DNA from: Hominimerdicola alba 8
GTDB lineage: Bacteria; Bacillota; Clostridia; Oscillospirales; Ruminococcaceae
Length of the DNA: 64,000 nt
Assembly (NCBI RefSeq): GCF_000178155.2
Contig: NZ_ADKM02000134.1
Span: 1 to 64,000, forward strand
Direction of reading: 5' to 3'
This document shows positions 18,877 to 28,213 of the stretch, piece after piece. Every line of letters begins with the position of its first letter. Position 1 is the stretch's first letter. The position numbers were made by a program, and so were the translations under genes. The notes below the pieces were generated by a model. It saw only the letters and a program-made list of their open reading frames with translations. It was not told the origin of the DNA and did not search any database.

Positions 18877-21800
18877 ATGTCAGTATACAGAATTTATGTT
18901 GAAAAAAAGCCCGAATTTGCGGTAGAAGCCAATTCTCTGCTGGGCGGTATCAAGTCGGCACTGGGTCTTGAGGGACTCAAGGGTCTGCGTGTGATAAACC
19001 GCTATGACGCTGAGGGTCTGCCCCGCAAGGATTTTGAACTCGCTATACCTGTGGTGTTCTCCGAACCCGCAGTAGATGTCACCTACGACCATCTCCCCGC
19101 TGTTGGCGAGGACGAACAGATCTTTGCTGTTGAATATCTTCCGGGTCAGTTCGACCAGAGAGCCGATTCCTGCGCACAGTGCATCTCACTGCTGACAGCA
19201 GGCAAGCGCCCTGTCATCAAGTCTGCACGTATCTATATCGTTTCAGGCAGCCTGACAGATGAAGAACTCGACCAGATAAAGCACTACATGATAAACCCTG
19301 TTGAGTCGAGAGAGGCTTCCCTTGACGAGTTTGAAACACTGGATATCAAGTACGATATCCCCACTACAGTCGATACTGTTGACGGCTTCATTTACTCCAC
19401 TGAGGACGACCTCAAGGCAATGCTGAGCGAACTGGGTCTTGCGATGGATCTTGACGATATCAAGTTCTGCCAGAAGTATTTCAAGGAGCAGGAGAACCGC
19501 AACCCCACCATCACTGAGATCAGAATGATCGATACCTACTGGTCGGATCACTGCCGTCACACCACATTCTCAACCATAATTGACAATGTGTCCATCGAAC
19601 CCGATTATATCGCGGCTACCTTTACCGATTATATAAATGCCAGAAAAGACCTTTACGCAGGCAGGACGGACAAGCCCATCACTCTGATGGATCTTGCATG
19701 CTTCGGCGCTAAGCAGCTGAAAAAAGCAGGTCTGCTGAAAGACCTTGACGAGAGTGAGGAGATCAATGCCTGCTCGGTAAAGATCAAGGTAGATGTTGAC
19801 GGCGTAGATGAGGACTGGCTGCTGATGTTCAAGAACGAAACTCACAACCACCCCACCGAGATCGAGCCTTTCGGCGGTGCGGCTACATGTCTGGGCGGCG
19901 CTATCAGAGATCCGCTGTCGGGTCGTTCCTACGTATATCAGGCAATGCGCGTGACAGGTGCGGGCAACCCGCTCGTCCCTGTTGAGGATACTATCGCAGG
20001 CAAGCTGCCCCAGAGAAAGCTGGTAGTCGGCGCGGCTAACGGCTATTCTTCATACGGCAACCAGATAGGTCTGGCTACAGGTCATGTACATGAGATATAT
20101 CATCCCGGCTACGTTGCAAAGAGAATGGAGATAGGCGCGGTCATCGGCGCTGCTCCCGCATCTAACGTAAGGCGTGAAAGACCTGCTCCCGAAGATATCG
20201 TTATCCTGCTGGGCGGCAGAACAGGACGTGACGGCTGCGGCGGCGCAACAGGTTCTTCTAAGTCCCATACACTGCACTCGCTGGAAACATGCGGTGCTGA
20301 GGTGCAGAAGGGTAATGCTCCCGAAGAGAGAAAACTCCAGAGATTGTTCAGAAATCCCGAAGTTACTTCGATGATAAAGCGCTGCAATGACTTTGGTGCA
20401 GGCGGCGTATCGGTGGCTATCGGTGAACTGGCTGACGGTCTTCAGATAAACCTCGACCTCGTTACCAAGAAGTATGACGGCCTTGACGGCACAGAACTTG
20501 CTATCTCCGAATCGCAGGAGAGAATGGCTGTGGTAATAGCTAAGGAAGACCTCGAAAAGTTCATGGCTGAGGCTGCTAAGGAAAACCTCGAAGCTACTAT
20601 GGTTGCAAGAGTGACCGAAGAGCCAAGACTGAGAATGAACTGGAACGGCAACACTATCGTTGACCTTTCAAGAGAATTCCTCAACTCCAACGGCGCTGAA
20701 AAGCACACCGATATCGAAGTTCCCACACCTGTTTTCGCAAACGATGACGGCGGCGAGGATACTGCTGACCGTTGGGAAGCTATGATATCCAACCTCAATA
20801 TCTGCTCGCAGAAGGGTCTGGTAGAGCGCTTCGACTCCACCATCGGTGCAGGCACAGTGCTCATGCCTTACGGCGGTAAATATCAGAACACACCTACACA
20901 GGCTATGGCTGCAAAGCTGCCTGTACTGGGCGGCGAGACCACCACTGCTTCTGTTATGGGCTGGGGCTTCAACCCATATCTTTCCAGCGTAAGCCCCTAT
21001 CATGGCGCTATGTCGGCAGTTGTTGAGTCCATCTCTAAGGTCATCGCGACAGGCGGTACTTATGAGCACTGCTGGCTGACTTTCCAGGAGTATTTCGAGA
21101 GAACACAAAACACTCCGTCACGCTGGGGCAAGCCTTTCTCCGCTCTGCTGGGTGCATATAAGGCTCAGATAGAACTGGGCTGCGGTTCTATCGGCGGCAA
21201 GGACTCGATGTCGGGTACATTCGAGAACATAGATGTTCCTCCGACACTGGTATCTTTCGCAGTTTCCACTGCCAAGACCGATAAGGTCATCTCGCAGGAG
21301 TTCAAGAAGGCAGGTTCTAAGGTAATACTGATACGCCCTGAGTACGATGCAAACAACATCGTTAACTTTGACAGCCTGAAAAAGGTATTTGAAAAGGTCG
21401 AGAAGCTCATCGCTGACGGCAAGGTGCTGGCGTGCTGGTCTGTGGCTTACGGCGGCGTTTCCGAAGCTGTGGCTAAGATGGCATTCGGTAATAAGATAGG
21501 CTTTAAGTTCACCGATAAGATGTCCTCAGCCGAACTGTTCCGCGCTTGCTACGGCAGCTTTGTTATCGAACTGGCTGACGGCACTGAAACTGATGAGAGG
21601 GTCATCGGCGTTACCACCGAAGCGTATACTATCGAGAACAACGGCTACACCATCGACCTGAACAAGTTACAGGCTTTGTGGGAGGGCAAGCTGGAACCCG
21701 TTTACCCTGTTCACGTAAACGAGCCTGCTGACAAGCCAAACAAGTACAGCTTCAAGGCGGAAGAGAGAAAATCTCCCGCTATAAAGGTCGCAAAGCCTAA

Positions 21801-22590
21801 GGTGCTGATACCTGTATTCCCCGGCACAAACTGCGAGTACGACACCGCAAGACAGTTTGAGAAGGCTGGTGCTGAAGCTGAGATATTCGTGGTAAGGAAC
21901 CTCTCCGAGCAGGCTATCAAGGAGTCTGTTGACGCTATGGAGAAGAAGATAAAGCAGTCGCAGATAGTTATGCTGCCCGGCGGTTTCAGCGGCGGTGACG
22001 AGCCTGACGGAAGCGGTAAGTTCATCGTTTCGTTCCTCAGAAACCCCAAGCTGACAGATGCTATCCATGACCTGCTGAAAAACCGCGATGGTCTGATGCT
22101 GGGTATCTGCAACGGTTTCCAGGCTCTTGTAAAGCTGGGTCTTGTGCCTTACGGCGAGATCGTTGACATGCGTGACGATTCGCCTACACTGACCTTCAAT
22201 ACCATAGCAAGACACCAGTCGAAGATGGTCAACACACGTATCGCTTCCAACAAGTCGCCCTGGCTGGCAGCTTGTGAGGTCGATGATATACACTCCATCG
22301 CAATTTCTCACGGCGAGGGCAGATTTGTAGCCACCGCTGAGGAGATAGCTAAACTGGCGGCAAACGGTCAGATAGCTACACAGTATGTTGACTTTGACGG
22401 CGAGCCTACTTTCGATATACACTGCAACCCCAACACTTCTTTCGATGCTATCGAGGGTATCACTTCGCCTGACGGCAGAGTGCTGGGTAAGATGGGTCAC
22501 TCCGAAAGAATGGGCAACGGTGTCTGCATCAACGTGCCCGGTGCTAAAGACCAGAAGATATTCGAGAGCGGCGTAAATTACTTCAAATAA
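18877..22590 (+). CDS. purL: Phosphoribosylformylglycinamidine synthase, single-chain PurL
   Basis: Fourth step of purine synthesis: FGAR + glutamine + ATP to FGAM. 1237 residues from the ATG at 18877, set by AAGGAG seven bases upstream. It is the long single-chain form, with an N-terminal PurS-like region, two AIR-synthase-like halves (NETHNHPTEIEPFGGAATCLGG; FGAGGVSVAIGE) and a C-terminal glutamine amidotransferase beginning PVFPGTNCEYD, with nucleophile Cys1078 in GICNGFQ and the late SHGEGRF and HPE-like motifs. Length is close to that of other clostridial single-chain enzymes. No other pur gene lies in the window. Confidence 0.96.
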   Translation: MSVYRIYVEKKPEFAVEANSLLGGIKSALGLEGLKGLRVINRYDAEGLPRKDFELAIPVVFSEPAVDVTYDHLPAVGEDEQIFAVEYLPGQFDQRADSCAQCISLLTAGKRPVIKSARIYIVSGSLTDEELDQIKHYMINPVESREASLDEFETLDIKYDIPTTVDTVDGFIYSTEDDLKAMLSELGLAMDLDDIKFCQKYFKEQENRNPTITEIRMIDTYWSDHCRHTTFSTIIDNVSIEPDYIAATFTDYINARKDLYAGRTDKPITLMDLACFGAKQLKKAGLLKDLDESEEINACSVKIKVDVDGVDEDWLLMFKNETHNHPTEIEPFGGAATCLGGAIRDPLSGRSYVYQAMRVTGAGNPLVPVEDTIAGKLPQRKLVVGAANGYSSYGNQIGLATGHVHEIYHPGYVAKRMEIGAVIGAAPASNVRRERPAPEDIVILLGGRTGRDGCGGATGSSKSHTLHSLETCGAEVQKGNAPEERKLQRLFRNPEVTSMIKRCNDFGAGGVSVAIGELADGLQINLDLVTKKYDGLDGTELAISESQERMAVVIAKEDLEKFMAEAAKENLEATMVARVTEEPRLRMNWNGNTIVDLSREFLNSNGAEKHTDIEVPTPVFANDDGGEDTADRWEAMISNLNICSQKGLVERFDSTIGAGTVLMPYGGKYQNTPTQAMAAKLPVLGGETTTASVMGWGFNPYLSSVSPYHGAMSAVVESISKVIATGGTYEHCWLTFQEYFERTQNTPSRWGKPFSALLGAYKAQIELGCGSIGGKDSMSGTFENIDVPPTLVSFAVSTAKTDKVISQEFKKAGSKVILIRPEYDANNIVNFDSLKKVFEKVEKLIADGKVLACWSVAYGGVSEAVAKMAFGNKIGFKFTDKMSSAELFRACYGSFVIELADGTETDERVIGVTTEAYTIENNGYTIDLNKLQALWEGKLEPVYPVHVNEPADKPNKYSFKAEERKSPAIKVAKPKVLIPVFPGTNCEYDTARQFEKAGAEAEIFVVRNLSEQAIKESVDAMEKKIKQSQIVMLPGGFSGGDEPDGSGKFIVSFLRNPKLTDAIHDLLKNRDGLMLGICNGFQALVKLGLVPYGEIVDMRDDSPTLTFNTIARHQSKMVNTRIASNKSPWLAACEVDDIHSIAISHGEGRFVATAEEIAKLAANGQIATQYVDFDGEPTFDIHCNPNTSFDAIEGITSPDGRVLGKMGHSERMGNGVCINVPGAKDQKIFESGVNYFK

Positions 22591-22613
22591 TATGATGCGC
22601 ACCGATGCGCTGA

Positions 22614-22642
22614 TTGACAATTTATTTACACTGTGATATAAT
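22614..22642 (+). promoter_or_regulatory. Consensus promoter directly abutting repeat family B
   Basis: TTGACA (22614-22619), 17-base spacer, TATAAT (22637-22642). The family B element starts at the next base, so transcription would begin inside it and the element would form the leader of the acetyltransferase gene. Confidence 0.7.
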
Positions 22643-22745
22643 TATAGCAATCCAACTATTTAAATTCACAAAATCCAGTCGCAAAAGCTCGGATCTATGG
22701 ATTTTGTGACTGGATTTTGTCTGAATTTTAAGGCGGATTGCTATA
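22643..22745 (+). repeat. Dispersed palindromic element, family B, copy 1 (103 bp)
   Basis: Ends are inverted repeats (TATAGCAATCC / GGATTGCTATA), and an inner pair CAAAATCCAGTC / GACTGGATTTTG encloses a loop, so the whole unit can fold into one long interrupted hairpin. The second copy is at 47246-47348 with five base differences. No coding capacity. Confidence 0.85.
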
Positions 22746-22776
22746 AGGCAGTACCGTTTTTGCGGTGCTGCCTTTT
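22746..22776 (+). terminator. Terminator-like hairpin in the acetyltransferase leader
   Basis: AGGCAGTACCG and CGGTGCTGCCT form an 11-bp stem with one mismatch or wobble around TTTTTG, followed by TTTGATTT. It lies between a consensus promoter and the ribosome site of the gene at 22798, so it either ends purL transcripts or acts as an attenuator. Confidence 0.6.
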
Positions 22777-22797
22777 GATTTGCGGAGGTGTTATGCT

Positions 22798-23454
22798 GTG
22801 AAAGACGGAAAAACTCCTGACCCGAACGTGGTACACCCCATCAGCGGATATGATAGGGAGATATACATAAAACCGACCATTACCGCCCCTAACATCATCG
22901 TGGGTGATTTTTCATATATCGCAGACAGTGATTTTGAGTCGCATGTGACTCATCATTATGAATGGAACGGTGATAAGCTGATAATAGGGAAGTTCTGCCA
23001 GATAGCGGCGGGGGTCGAGTTCGTTATGAACGGCGCAAATCACCAGATGAACGCAGTTTCAACTTTTCCGTTCTACACGCTGGAGGGTTGGGATATGCAG
23101 CCGCCGGCTACAGCTGATATGCCGCTCAAAGGCGATACTGTCATCGGCAATGATGTCTGGATAGGTCAGAATGCCGTCATACTGCCCGGTGTGCATATCG
23201 GTGACGGCGCGGTGATCGGGGCGAACAGCGTGGTGGGCAGTGATGTCACACCATATACTATCGTAGTGGGTGACCCCGCAAAGGCTATTCGCAAGCGTTT
23301 TGATGATGAAATGATAGAATTGCTGGAAAAATTCAGCTGGTGGGATAAAAGCATTGAGGAAATCAATGCTCTCATACCGATGCTGACATGCAGTGATACA
23401 GAAAAAGTCAGAGAGTTTATAAAGCAGTCCTTGTGCGGCGGAAGTTCGCTGTGA
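22798..23454 (+). CDS. Vat-like xenobiotic O-acetyltransferase
   Basis: 218 residues of the left-handed beta-helix (hexapeptide) xenobiotic acetyltransferase family, which uses acetyl-CoA to acetylate streptogramin A (Vat) or chloramphenicol (CatB type). The GTG start at 22798 is set by GGAGGT eight bases upstream; the ATG in between is closed by a stop after one codon. Motifs match Vat closely: [21 protein letters not shown] with the catalytic His82 position, [23 protein letters not shown] and [13 protein letters not shown]. Actual resistance function is not shown. The gene sits behind a promoter, a family B repeat and a hairpin. Confidence 0.88.
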   Translation: MKDGKTPDPNVVHPISGYDREIYIKPTITAPNIIVGDFSYIADSDFESHVTHHYEWNGDKLIIGKFCQIAAGVEFVMNGANHQMNAVSTFPFYTLEGWDMQPPATADMPLKGDTVIGNDVWIGQNAVILPGVHIGDGAVIGANSVVGSDVTPYTIVVGDPAKAIRKRFDDEMIELLEKFSWWDKSIEEINALIPMLTCSDTEKVREFIKQSLCGGSSL

Positions 23455-23482
23455 TGACTGTGTTTTCAAGGAGGTACTTCAA

Positions 23483-23962
23483 ATGGAAAAACTGCTCAAA
23501 CTGTTAAAGAACAACGCCAGACTGTCGAATGCCGAACTTGCTGTGATGCTGGGCAAGTCTGAGGCTGATGTTGCGGCAGATATAGAAAAGCTGGAAAAAG
23601 ACGGCATCATCACAGGCTATACCGCCATCGTTGATGAAGCTGTCTATGACCCGAATTCCGTGACTGCGCTGATAGAACTGAAAGTTACCCCGCAGTCCCA
23701 GTCGGGCTATGACGATATCGCAAAAGCTATCGCCGCTTACGAACAGGTCGAGTCGGTGCGCCTCATGTCGGGTGCGTATGACATACTTGTGTCGGTGACA
23801 GGCACAAATATCCGCGAAGTATCCCGCTTTGTGGCTGAGAACCTCGCCGCCATAGATGCTGTGCAGTCCACCGCGACACACTTCCTGCTGAGAAGCTATA
23901 AGGTCAACGGCATATCCGTTACCGCAAATGAAAAAGACGAGAGAGGCTTGATGTTCCCATGA
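23483..23962 (+). CDS. Lrp/AsnC-family transcriptional regulator
   Basis: 159 residues. N-terminal winged helix-turn-helix (LLKNNARLSNAELAVMLG) followed by a RAM/AsnC ligand-binding domain (VESVRLMSGAYDILVSVTG). Lrp-family proteins bind amino acids and act as octamers or dimers on DNA. AAGGAGG precedes the start. The stop overlaps the start of the aminotransferase gene by four bases (ATGA), so the two are translationally coupled and the regulator probably responds to an amino acid handled by that enzyme; this pairing is common in clostridia. Confidence 0.92.
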   Translation: MEKLLKLLKNNARLSNAELAVMLGKSEADVAADIEKLEKDGIITGYTAIVDEAVYDPNSVTALIELKVTPQSQSGYDDIAKAIAAYEQVESVRLMSGAYDILVSVTGTNIREVSRFVAENLAAIDAVQSTATHFLLRSYKVNGISVTANEKDERGLMFP

Positions 23963-25143
23963 TAGATTATAATAAAGTGCTTTCGCCTGCCATCGTTGGC
24001 ATGAAGCCCTCAGGCATACGAAAGTTTTTTGATATCGCACAGCAGTTGGAGGGTGTTATCTCGCTGGGCGTGGGCGAACCCGATTTCAAGACCCCTTATG
24101 TTGTCAGGCGTGAGGCGATAAATGTCCTTGAAAAAGGCAGGACTTCTTATACAGCCAATGCGGGTCTTGCCGAACTGCGCGAGGAGATAGCAAAATATTT
24201 CCATAAGCGCATCGGCGTTGACTATGACCCGAAAGATGAGATAATCGTGACCGTCGGCGGTTCTGAGGGCATCGACCTCTGTCTGCGCTCGGTGGTGACT
24301 CCCGGTGACGAAGTGCTGATAGTTCAGCCGTCATTTGTCTGTTACAGCCCCATAGTCACCCTCTGCGGAGGCGTGCCTGTGCCCATCGAAACAAAGGCAG
24401 AGAACGAGTTCCGCCTGACTGCCGCTGAACTGCGCGGGAAGATAACCGACAAGACAAAATTGCTGGTACTTCCTTTCCCGAACAACCCCACAGGCGCTAT
24501 CATGCGCAAAGAAGATCTCGAAGCCATAGCGGAAGTCCTGCGCGATACGAATATACTGGTGCTTTCTGACGAGATATACTCCGAACTCACCTACAGCGGC
24601 AAGCATGTTTCGATAGCTTCACTGCCCGATATGCGTGAGCGCACCATCGTGATAAACGGCTTTTCAAAGGCGTATGCCATGACAGGCTGGCGGCTGGGCA
24701 TCGCCGCCGCACCGAGAGAACTTATCTCGCAGATGCTCAAACTGCACCAGTATGCCATCATGTCCTCACCGACTGTAAGCCAGTTTGCGGCAATAACCGC
24801 ACTTCGCCAGTGCGATGACGATATAGTTAAAATGCGCGATGAATACGATATGCGCCGCCGCTATCTGGTGGACGCTTTCAATAAACTGGGTCTTGACTGT
24901 TTCACGCCGCAGGGCGCTTTCTATGTGTTCCCTTGTATCAGGAGCACAGGTCTTTCCAGCAGCGATTTCTGCGAAAAGCTGGTGTACAGCAAAAAGGTGG
25001 CAGTCGTGCCGGGCAACGCTTTCGGTGACTGCGGAGAGGGCTTTGTGCGCGTATCTTACGCCTACTCACTCAGCCACCTGAGAGAAGCGATAAAGCGTAT
25101 AGGAGAGTTTTTAGAGGAGCTTAAAAATGGCACTGTACAATAA
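23959..25143 (+). CDS. Class I PLP aminotransferase
   Basis: 394 residues, fold-type I aminotransferase, likely aspartate or aromatic amino acid type. It has the substrate-arginine region near the start (ISLGVGEPDF), PNNPTG, SDEIYSEL and the PLP lysine Lys237 in GFSKAYAMTGWRLG. Coupled to the Lrp gene upstream and overlapping ispE downstream by 17 bases. The exact substrate cannot be read from sequence. Confidence 0.92.
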   Translation: MIDYNKVLSPAIVGMKPSGIRKFFDIAQQLEGVISLGVGEPDFKTPYVVRREAINVLEKGRTSYTANAGLAELREEIAKYFHKRIGVDYDPKDEIIVTVGGSEGIDLCLRSVVTPGDEVLIVQPSFVCYSPIVTLCGGVPVPIETKAENEFRLTAAELRGKITDKTKLLVLPFPNNPTGAIMRKEDLEAIAEVLRDTNILVLSDEIYSELTYSGKHVSIASLPDMRERTIVINGFSKAYAMTGWRLGIAAAPRELISQMLKLHQYAIMSSPTVSQFAAITALRQCDDDIVKMRDEYDMRRRYLVDAFNKLGLDCFTPQGAFYVFPCIRSTGLSSSDFCEKLVYSKKVAVVPGNAFGDCGEGFVRVSYAYSLSHLREAIKRIGEFLEELKNGTVQ

Positions 25144-26026
25144 TCTGAAAGTCAAGGCTTACGGCAAGGTAAATCTCTTGCTGGATATAATCGGCAGGCG
25201 TGAGGACGGCTATCATATGCTCAATACCGTCATGCAGACGGTCAGCCTGTACGATACGCTGGAACTGTCGCTGGACGAGTCTGCCCCTGAAGGCATAGAG
25301 ATAGTCTGCGATAAAGAGGGCTTTCCGCTGGACGAAACCAACCTTATCTGGAAAGCGGCAGAACTTTTCAAAGAGTTTGCGCATATACGCTTTGGCGGCA
25401 AGCTGATAGTAAATGTCGAGAAGAATTTGCCGTCACAGGCAGGCATGGGCGGCGGAAGTGCTGACTGCGCCGCTATGCTGAAGGCTATGAATACGTTTTT
25501 CGGTACACTTATCGACGAGGACGATCTCTGCGATCTGGGTGCAAAGCTGGGGGCTGATGTGCCTTTCTGCGTAAAAGGCGGCACAAGGCTGTGTCAGGGC
25601 GTGGGCGAGATAATGAACCTTCTGCCCTCACTTGACTGCGGATTTGTCATAGTAAAGCCCGATGTGAGCGTGTCAACGCCCGAAGCCTACAGGCGCTATG
25701 ACCTGCTGAAAGACCCGCCGAGAAGCAACCTCGATTATTTCCTGAAGTCGCTGTCAACGGGCAGCGTGTTCTCGACAAGCATATACCTGTTCAATGTTTT
25801 TGAAACTGCCATAGACCTGCCAGAGATAGCGCAGGCGAAGCAGGCGCTCAAGGAGGCAGGTGCGCTCAATTCGCTGATGACAGGCAGTGGGTCGGCAGTG
25901 TTCGGCGTGTTTGAAACTGAGGAATATGCAAAGACGGCGGCAGAAAAGCTGAAAGACCGATACGCTTACTGCGAGGTCTGCAAGCCGCTGAAAAGTTCCT
26001 ATGAACTTATGTGGGTCAACAGATAA
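25127..26026 (+). CDS. ispE: 4-diphosphocytidyl-2-C-methyl-D-erythritol kinase
   Basis: GHMP kinase of the non-mevalonate isoprenoid pathway, phosphorylating CDP-methylerythritol. 299 residues, usual length. AYGKVNLLLDIIGRREDGYH at the start and the ATP-binding loop LPSQAGMGGGSAD are diagnostic. The start has AGAGGAG upstream inside the end of the aminotransferase gene, so translation is coupled. The pathway's other genes are not in the window. Confidence 0.96.
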   Translation: MALYNNLKVKAYGKVNLLLDIIGRREDGYHMLNTVMQTVSLYDTLELSLDESAPEGIEIVCDKEGFPLDETNLIWKAAELFKEFAHIRFGGKLIVNVEKNLPSQAGMGGGSADCAAMLKAMNTFFGTLIDEDDLCDLGAKLGADVPFCVKGGTRLCQGVGEIMNLLPSLDCGFVIVKPDVSVSTPEAYRRYDLLKDPPRSNLDYFLKSLSTGSVFSTSIYLFNVFETAIDLPEIAQAKQALKEAGALNSLMTGSGSAVFGVFETEEYAKTAAEKLKDRYAYCEVCKPLKSSYELMWVNR

Positions 26027-26047
26027 ACATGAAAGGTCGGCTATGAG

Positions 26048-27013
26048 ATGAACAATAGATGCAAATTCTGCGGTTACAGATTTAAGGACAAGGGCGAGCA
26101 GATATGCCCCGAGTGCCTGACTGCCCGCGAGGAGGACATAACCTGCGGCAGTTTCGGTGAGGACGACCACAGCCATGCGGTCTATGATGACAGATATTTT
26201 TCTTCACAGACTTATGCACGCAACGATACGTTCCGTGACGGCAGAGCGGAGTTCCTGAAAGATGAGCGCCGCGCCGAGAACCGCACTGCGGCTTCAAAGT
26301 ACGAAAAGCGCAACGGCGGCGACATCAGTATGGAGATGAACACAGGCAGGGCGCAGCCATTTGGTTACGGTTACGATCCACAGAATATAAGACCGAGCGA
26401 ACGCGGCTATACTCCGCCCGCTAACGGTCAGGGCAAACCAAACGGCTGCGGCAAAGGCTGTCTGGTGTTTATCATACTGATGGTCATTTTAGTTTCGTGC
26501 TTTTTCTATATGGTAGACCACCCGAAAGCAGTCGAGAAACTTTTCGGCGGCAAACTGAACACCGAAAATACCGTTCAGACCGAACAGGGAGAAATGAGCT
26601 GCTTTTTTGTCAGCAGTGTCAGAGATGAGATAGACTCAGATTCGGAAGACCTTAATACATTTACAAAGAAGAATCTCTTCCTTATCGAAAACGGCGAAAT
26701 GGTGGAGAGCAGTGATGCTTCTGCAAGGAAACTGTACTCATACCAGTGCGAATTCCGCTTTAAGTATGAAGATAATTCGCCTGTCAGCAGAGATGACCTC
26801 GATATAAAAAATGTCCACTGTGCCGCTTTTGATGCTGATGACAATATCATAAGCAGTTACGATGGATTTGTGGCTGATAAGGTGCTGATAACAGTAGGTT
26901 CGCAGTCTTCCATCAGACCAACACTTCTTTGCGATTCTGAGTGCAGCCGTGTGGTGATCTCTATTGATGCTGAGTTCAAGGGCGAGTCTGTAAACTACGA
27001 TTTTGAGATATGA
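26048..27013 (+). CDS. Zinc-ribbon single-pass membrane protein, unknown function
   Basis: 321 residues. A zinc ribbon at the N-terminus (Cys5, Cys8, Cys20, Cys23) is followed by a low-complexity charged and Gly/Pro-rich segment (about 30-135), one membrane helix (about 138-156) and a C-terminal domain of about 160 residues predicted outside, with polar beta-rich sequence. This architecture (cytosolic zinc ribbon, linker, helix, exported domain) is common in Firmicutes, but I recognise no named family. The stop overlaps the start of the radical SAM gene by four bases. Confidence 0.8.
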   Translation: MNNRCKFCGYRFKDKGEQICPECLTAREEDITCGSFGEDDHSHAVYDDRYFSSQTYARNDTFRDGRAEFLKDERRAENRTAASKYEKRNGGDISMEMNTGRAQPFGYGYDPQNIRPSERGYTPPANGQGKPNGCGKGCLVFIILMVILVSCFFYMVDHPKAVEKLFGGKLNTENTVQTEQGEMSCFFVSSVRDEIDSDSEDLNTFTKKNLFLIENGEMVESSDASARKLYSYQCEFRFKYEDNSPVSRDDLDIKNVHCAAFDADDNIISSYDGFVADKVLITVGSQSSIRPTLLCDSECSRVVISIDAEFKGESVNYDFEI

Positions 27014-27915
27014 GCATGAACGATATACTTAAGTGCTGCACTCTTTGCCCGCGAAGATGCGGCGCTGACAGGCTTGCAGGCAAAACAGGCTTCTGTCATG
27101 CGGGTGCAAAAGCAAAGATAGCCCGCGCCGACCTCCATTATTGGGAAGAGCCGCCCATCAGCGGCAAAAACGGTTCGGGAACGGTGTTCTTTTCGGGCTG
27201 TAATTTGCAGTGCTGTTTCTGCCAGAACCATGAGATATCAGAAGGCTGCAAGGGCTTTGAACTGAGTGATGAAGAACTTGCGGAAACATTCCTTATGCTG
27301 CAAGGCAAGGGCGCTGAAAATATCAATCTGGTGACAGCAGCACCGTATGTGCCGCAGATAATCAACGCACTGGATATAGCCGGCGACAGGCTGACTGTAC
27401 CGATAGTCTATAACAGCGGCGGCTACGAGAACGTAGAAACGCTGGAAATGCTTCGCGGTCGGGTGGATATCTTCCTGCCCGACCTGAAATATTATTCGTG
27501 TAAACTTTCGGCTGAGTATTCGGGCGCGGCAGACTATTTCGAGCAGGCATGCAGGGCGCTCATTAAAATGTGGGAACTGGTGGGCGCACCGCAGTTCGAT
27601 GAAAATGGTATGCTCAAAAAGGGTGTTATCGTCAGACATCTGGTGCTTCCCAACTGTCGGCATGACTCAGCAAAGATAGTGGGCTGGCTGGCAGATAATT
27701 TCGCGCCGCATGAGATACTTATAAGCCTTATGAGCCAGTATGTGCCGATGCACAAGGCGCTTGACATCAAAGCGCTGTCAAGGCGCACTTCCACATTCGA
27801 GTATAACACCATCTGCGAAATGGTCGAAAAATGCGGTTTTGACGGCTATTTTCAACAGCGGGCGGCGGCTGAGGACAAGTATGTTCCCGAATTCTTTGAT
27901 GAAAAATACTACTGA
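27010..27915 (+). CDS. PflA-like radical SAM protein (PflX/COG1313 type)
   Basis: 301 residues. The radical SAM cluster motif is C64-x3-C68-x2-C71 in FSGCNLQCCFCQN. An N-terminal Cys-rich segment (Cys9, 10, 13, 17, 29) may bind a second cluster or zinc, as in the uncharacterised PflX-like group. The family is related to pyruvate formate-lyase activating enzyme, but the target is not known. It is translationally coupled to the zinc-ribbon membrane gene. The stop codon runs straight into the 100-bp tandem repeats. Confidence 0.85.
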   Translation: MSMNDILKCCTLCPRRCGADRLAGKTGFCHAGAKAKIARADLHYWEEPPISGKNGSGTVFFSGCNLQCCFCQNHEISEGCKGFELSDEELAETFLMLQGKGAENINLVTAAPYVPQIINALDIAGDRLTVPIVYNSGGYENVETLEMLRGRVDIFLPDLKYYSCKLSAEYSGAADYFEQACRALIKMWELVGAPQFDENGMLKKGVIVRHLVLPNCRHDSAKIVGWLADNFAPHEILISLMSQYVPMHKALDIKALSRRTSTFEYNTICEMVEKCGFDGYFQQRAAAEDKYVPEFFDEKYY

Positions 27916-28213
27916 GCTTTTGTAATTCACAATTCATAATTCATAATGTATAATTGTTGACATAAACGAAAGTTTCGTTCGTTTTGGCAAAATATGATTA
28001 ATTTGTAGGGTGGGAGCTTTTGTAATTCACAATTCATAATTCATAATGTATAATTGTTGACATAAACGACAGTTTCGTGCGTTTTGGCAGAATATGATTA
28101 ATTTGTAGGGTGGGAGCTTTTGTAATTCACAATTCATAATTCATAATGTATAATTGTTGACATAAACGAAAGTTTCGTGTGTTTTGGCAGAATATGATTA
28201 ATTTGTAGGGTGG
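27914..28213 (+). repeat. Three tandem 100-bp repeats
   Basis: Units begin at 27914, 28014 and 28114 and differ by only a few bases. Each runs from GAGCTTTTGTAATTCAC through ATTCATAATTCATAATG and TTGACATAAACGA to TTTGTAGGGTGG. The first unit overlaps the stop codon of the radical SAM gene. No spacers, so not CRISPR. Confidence 0.9.
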
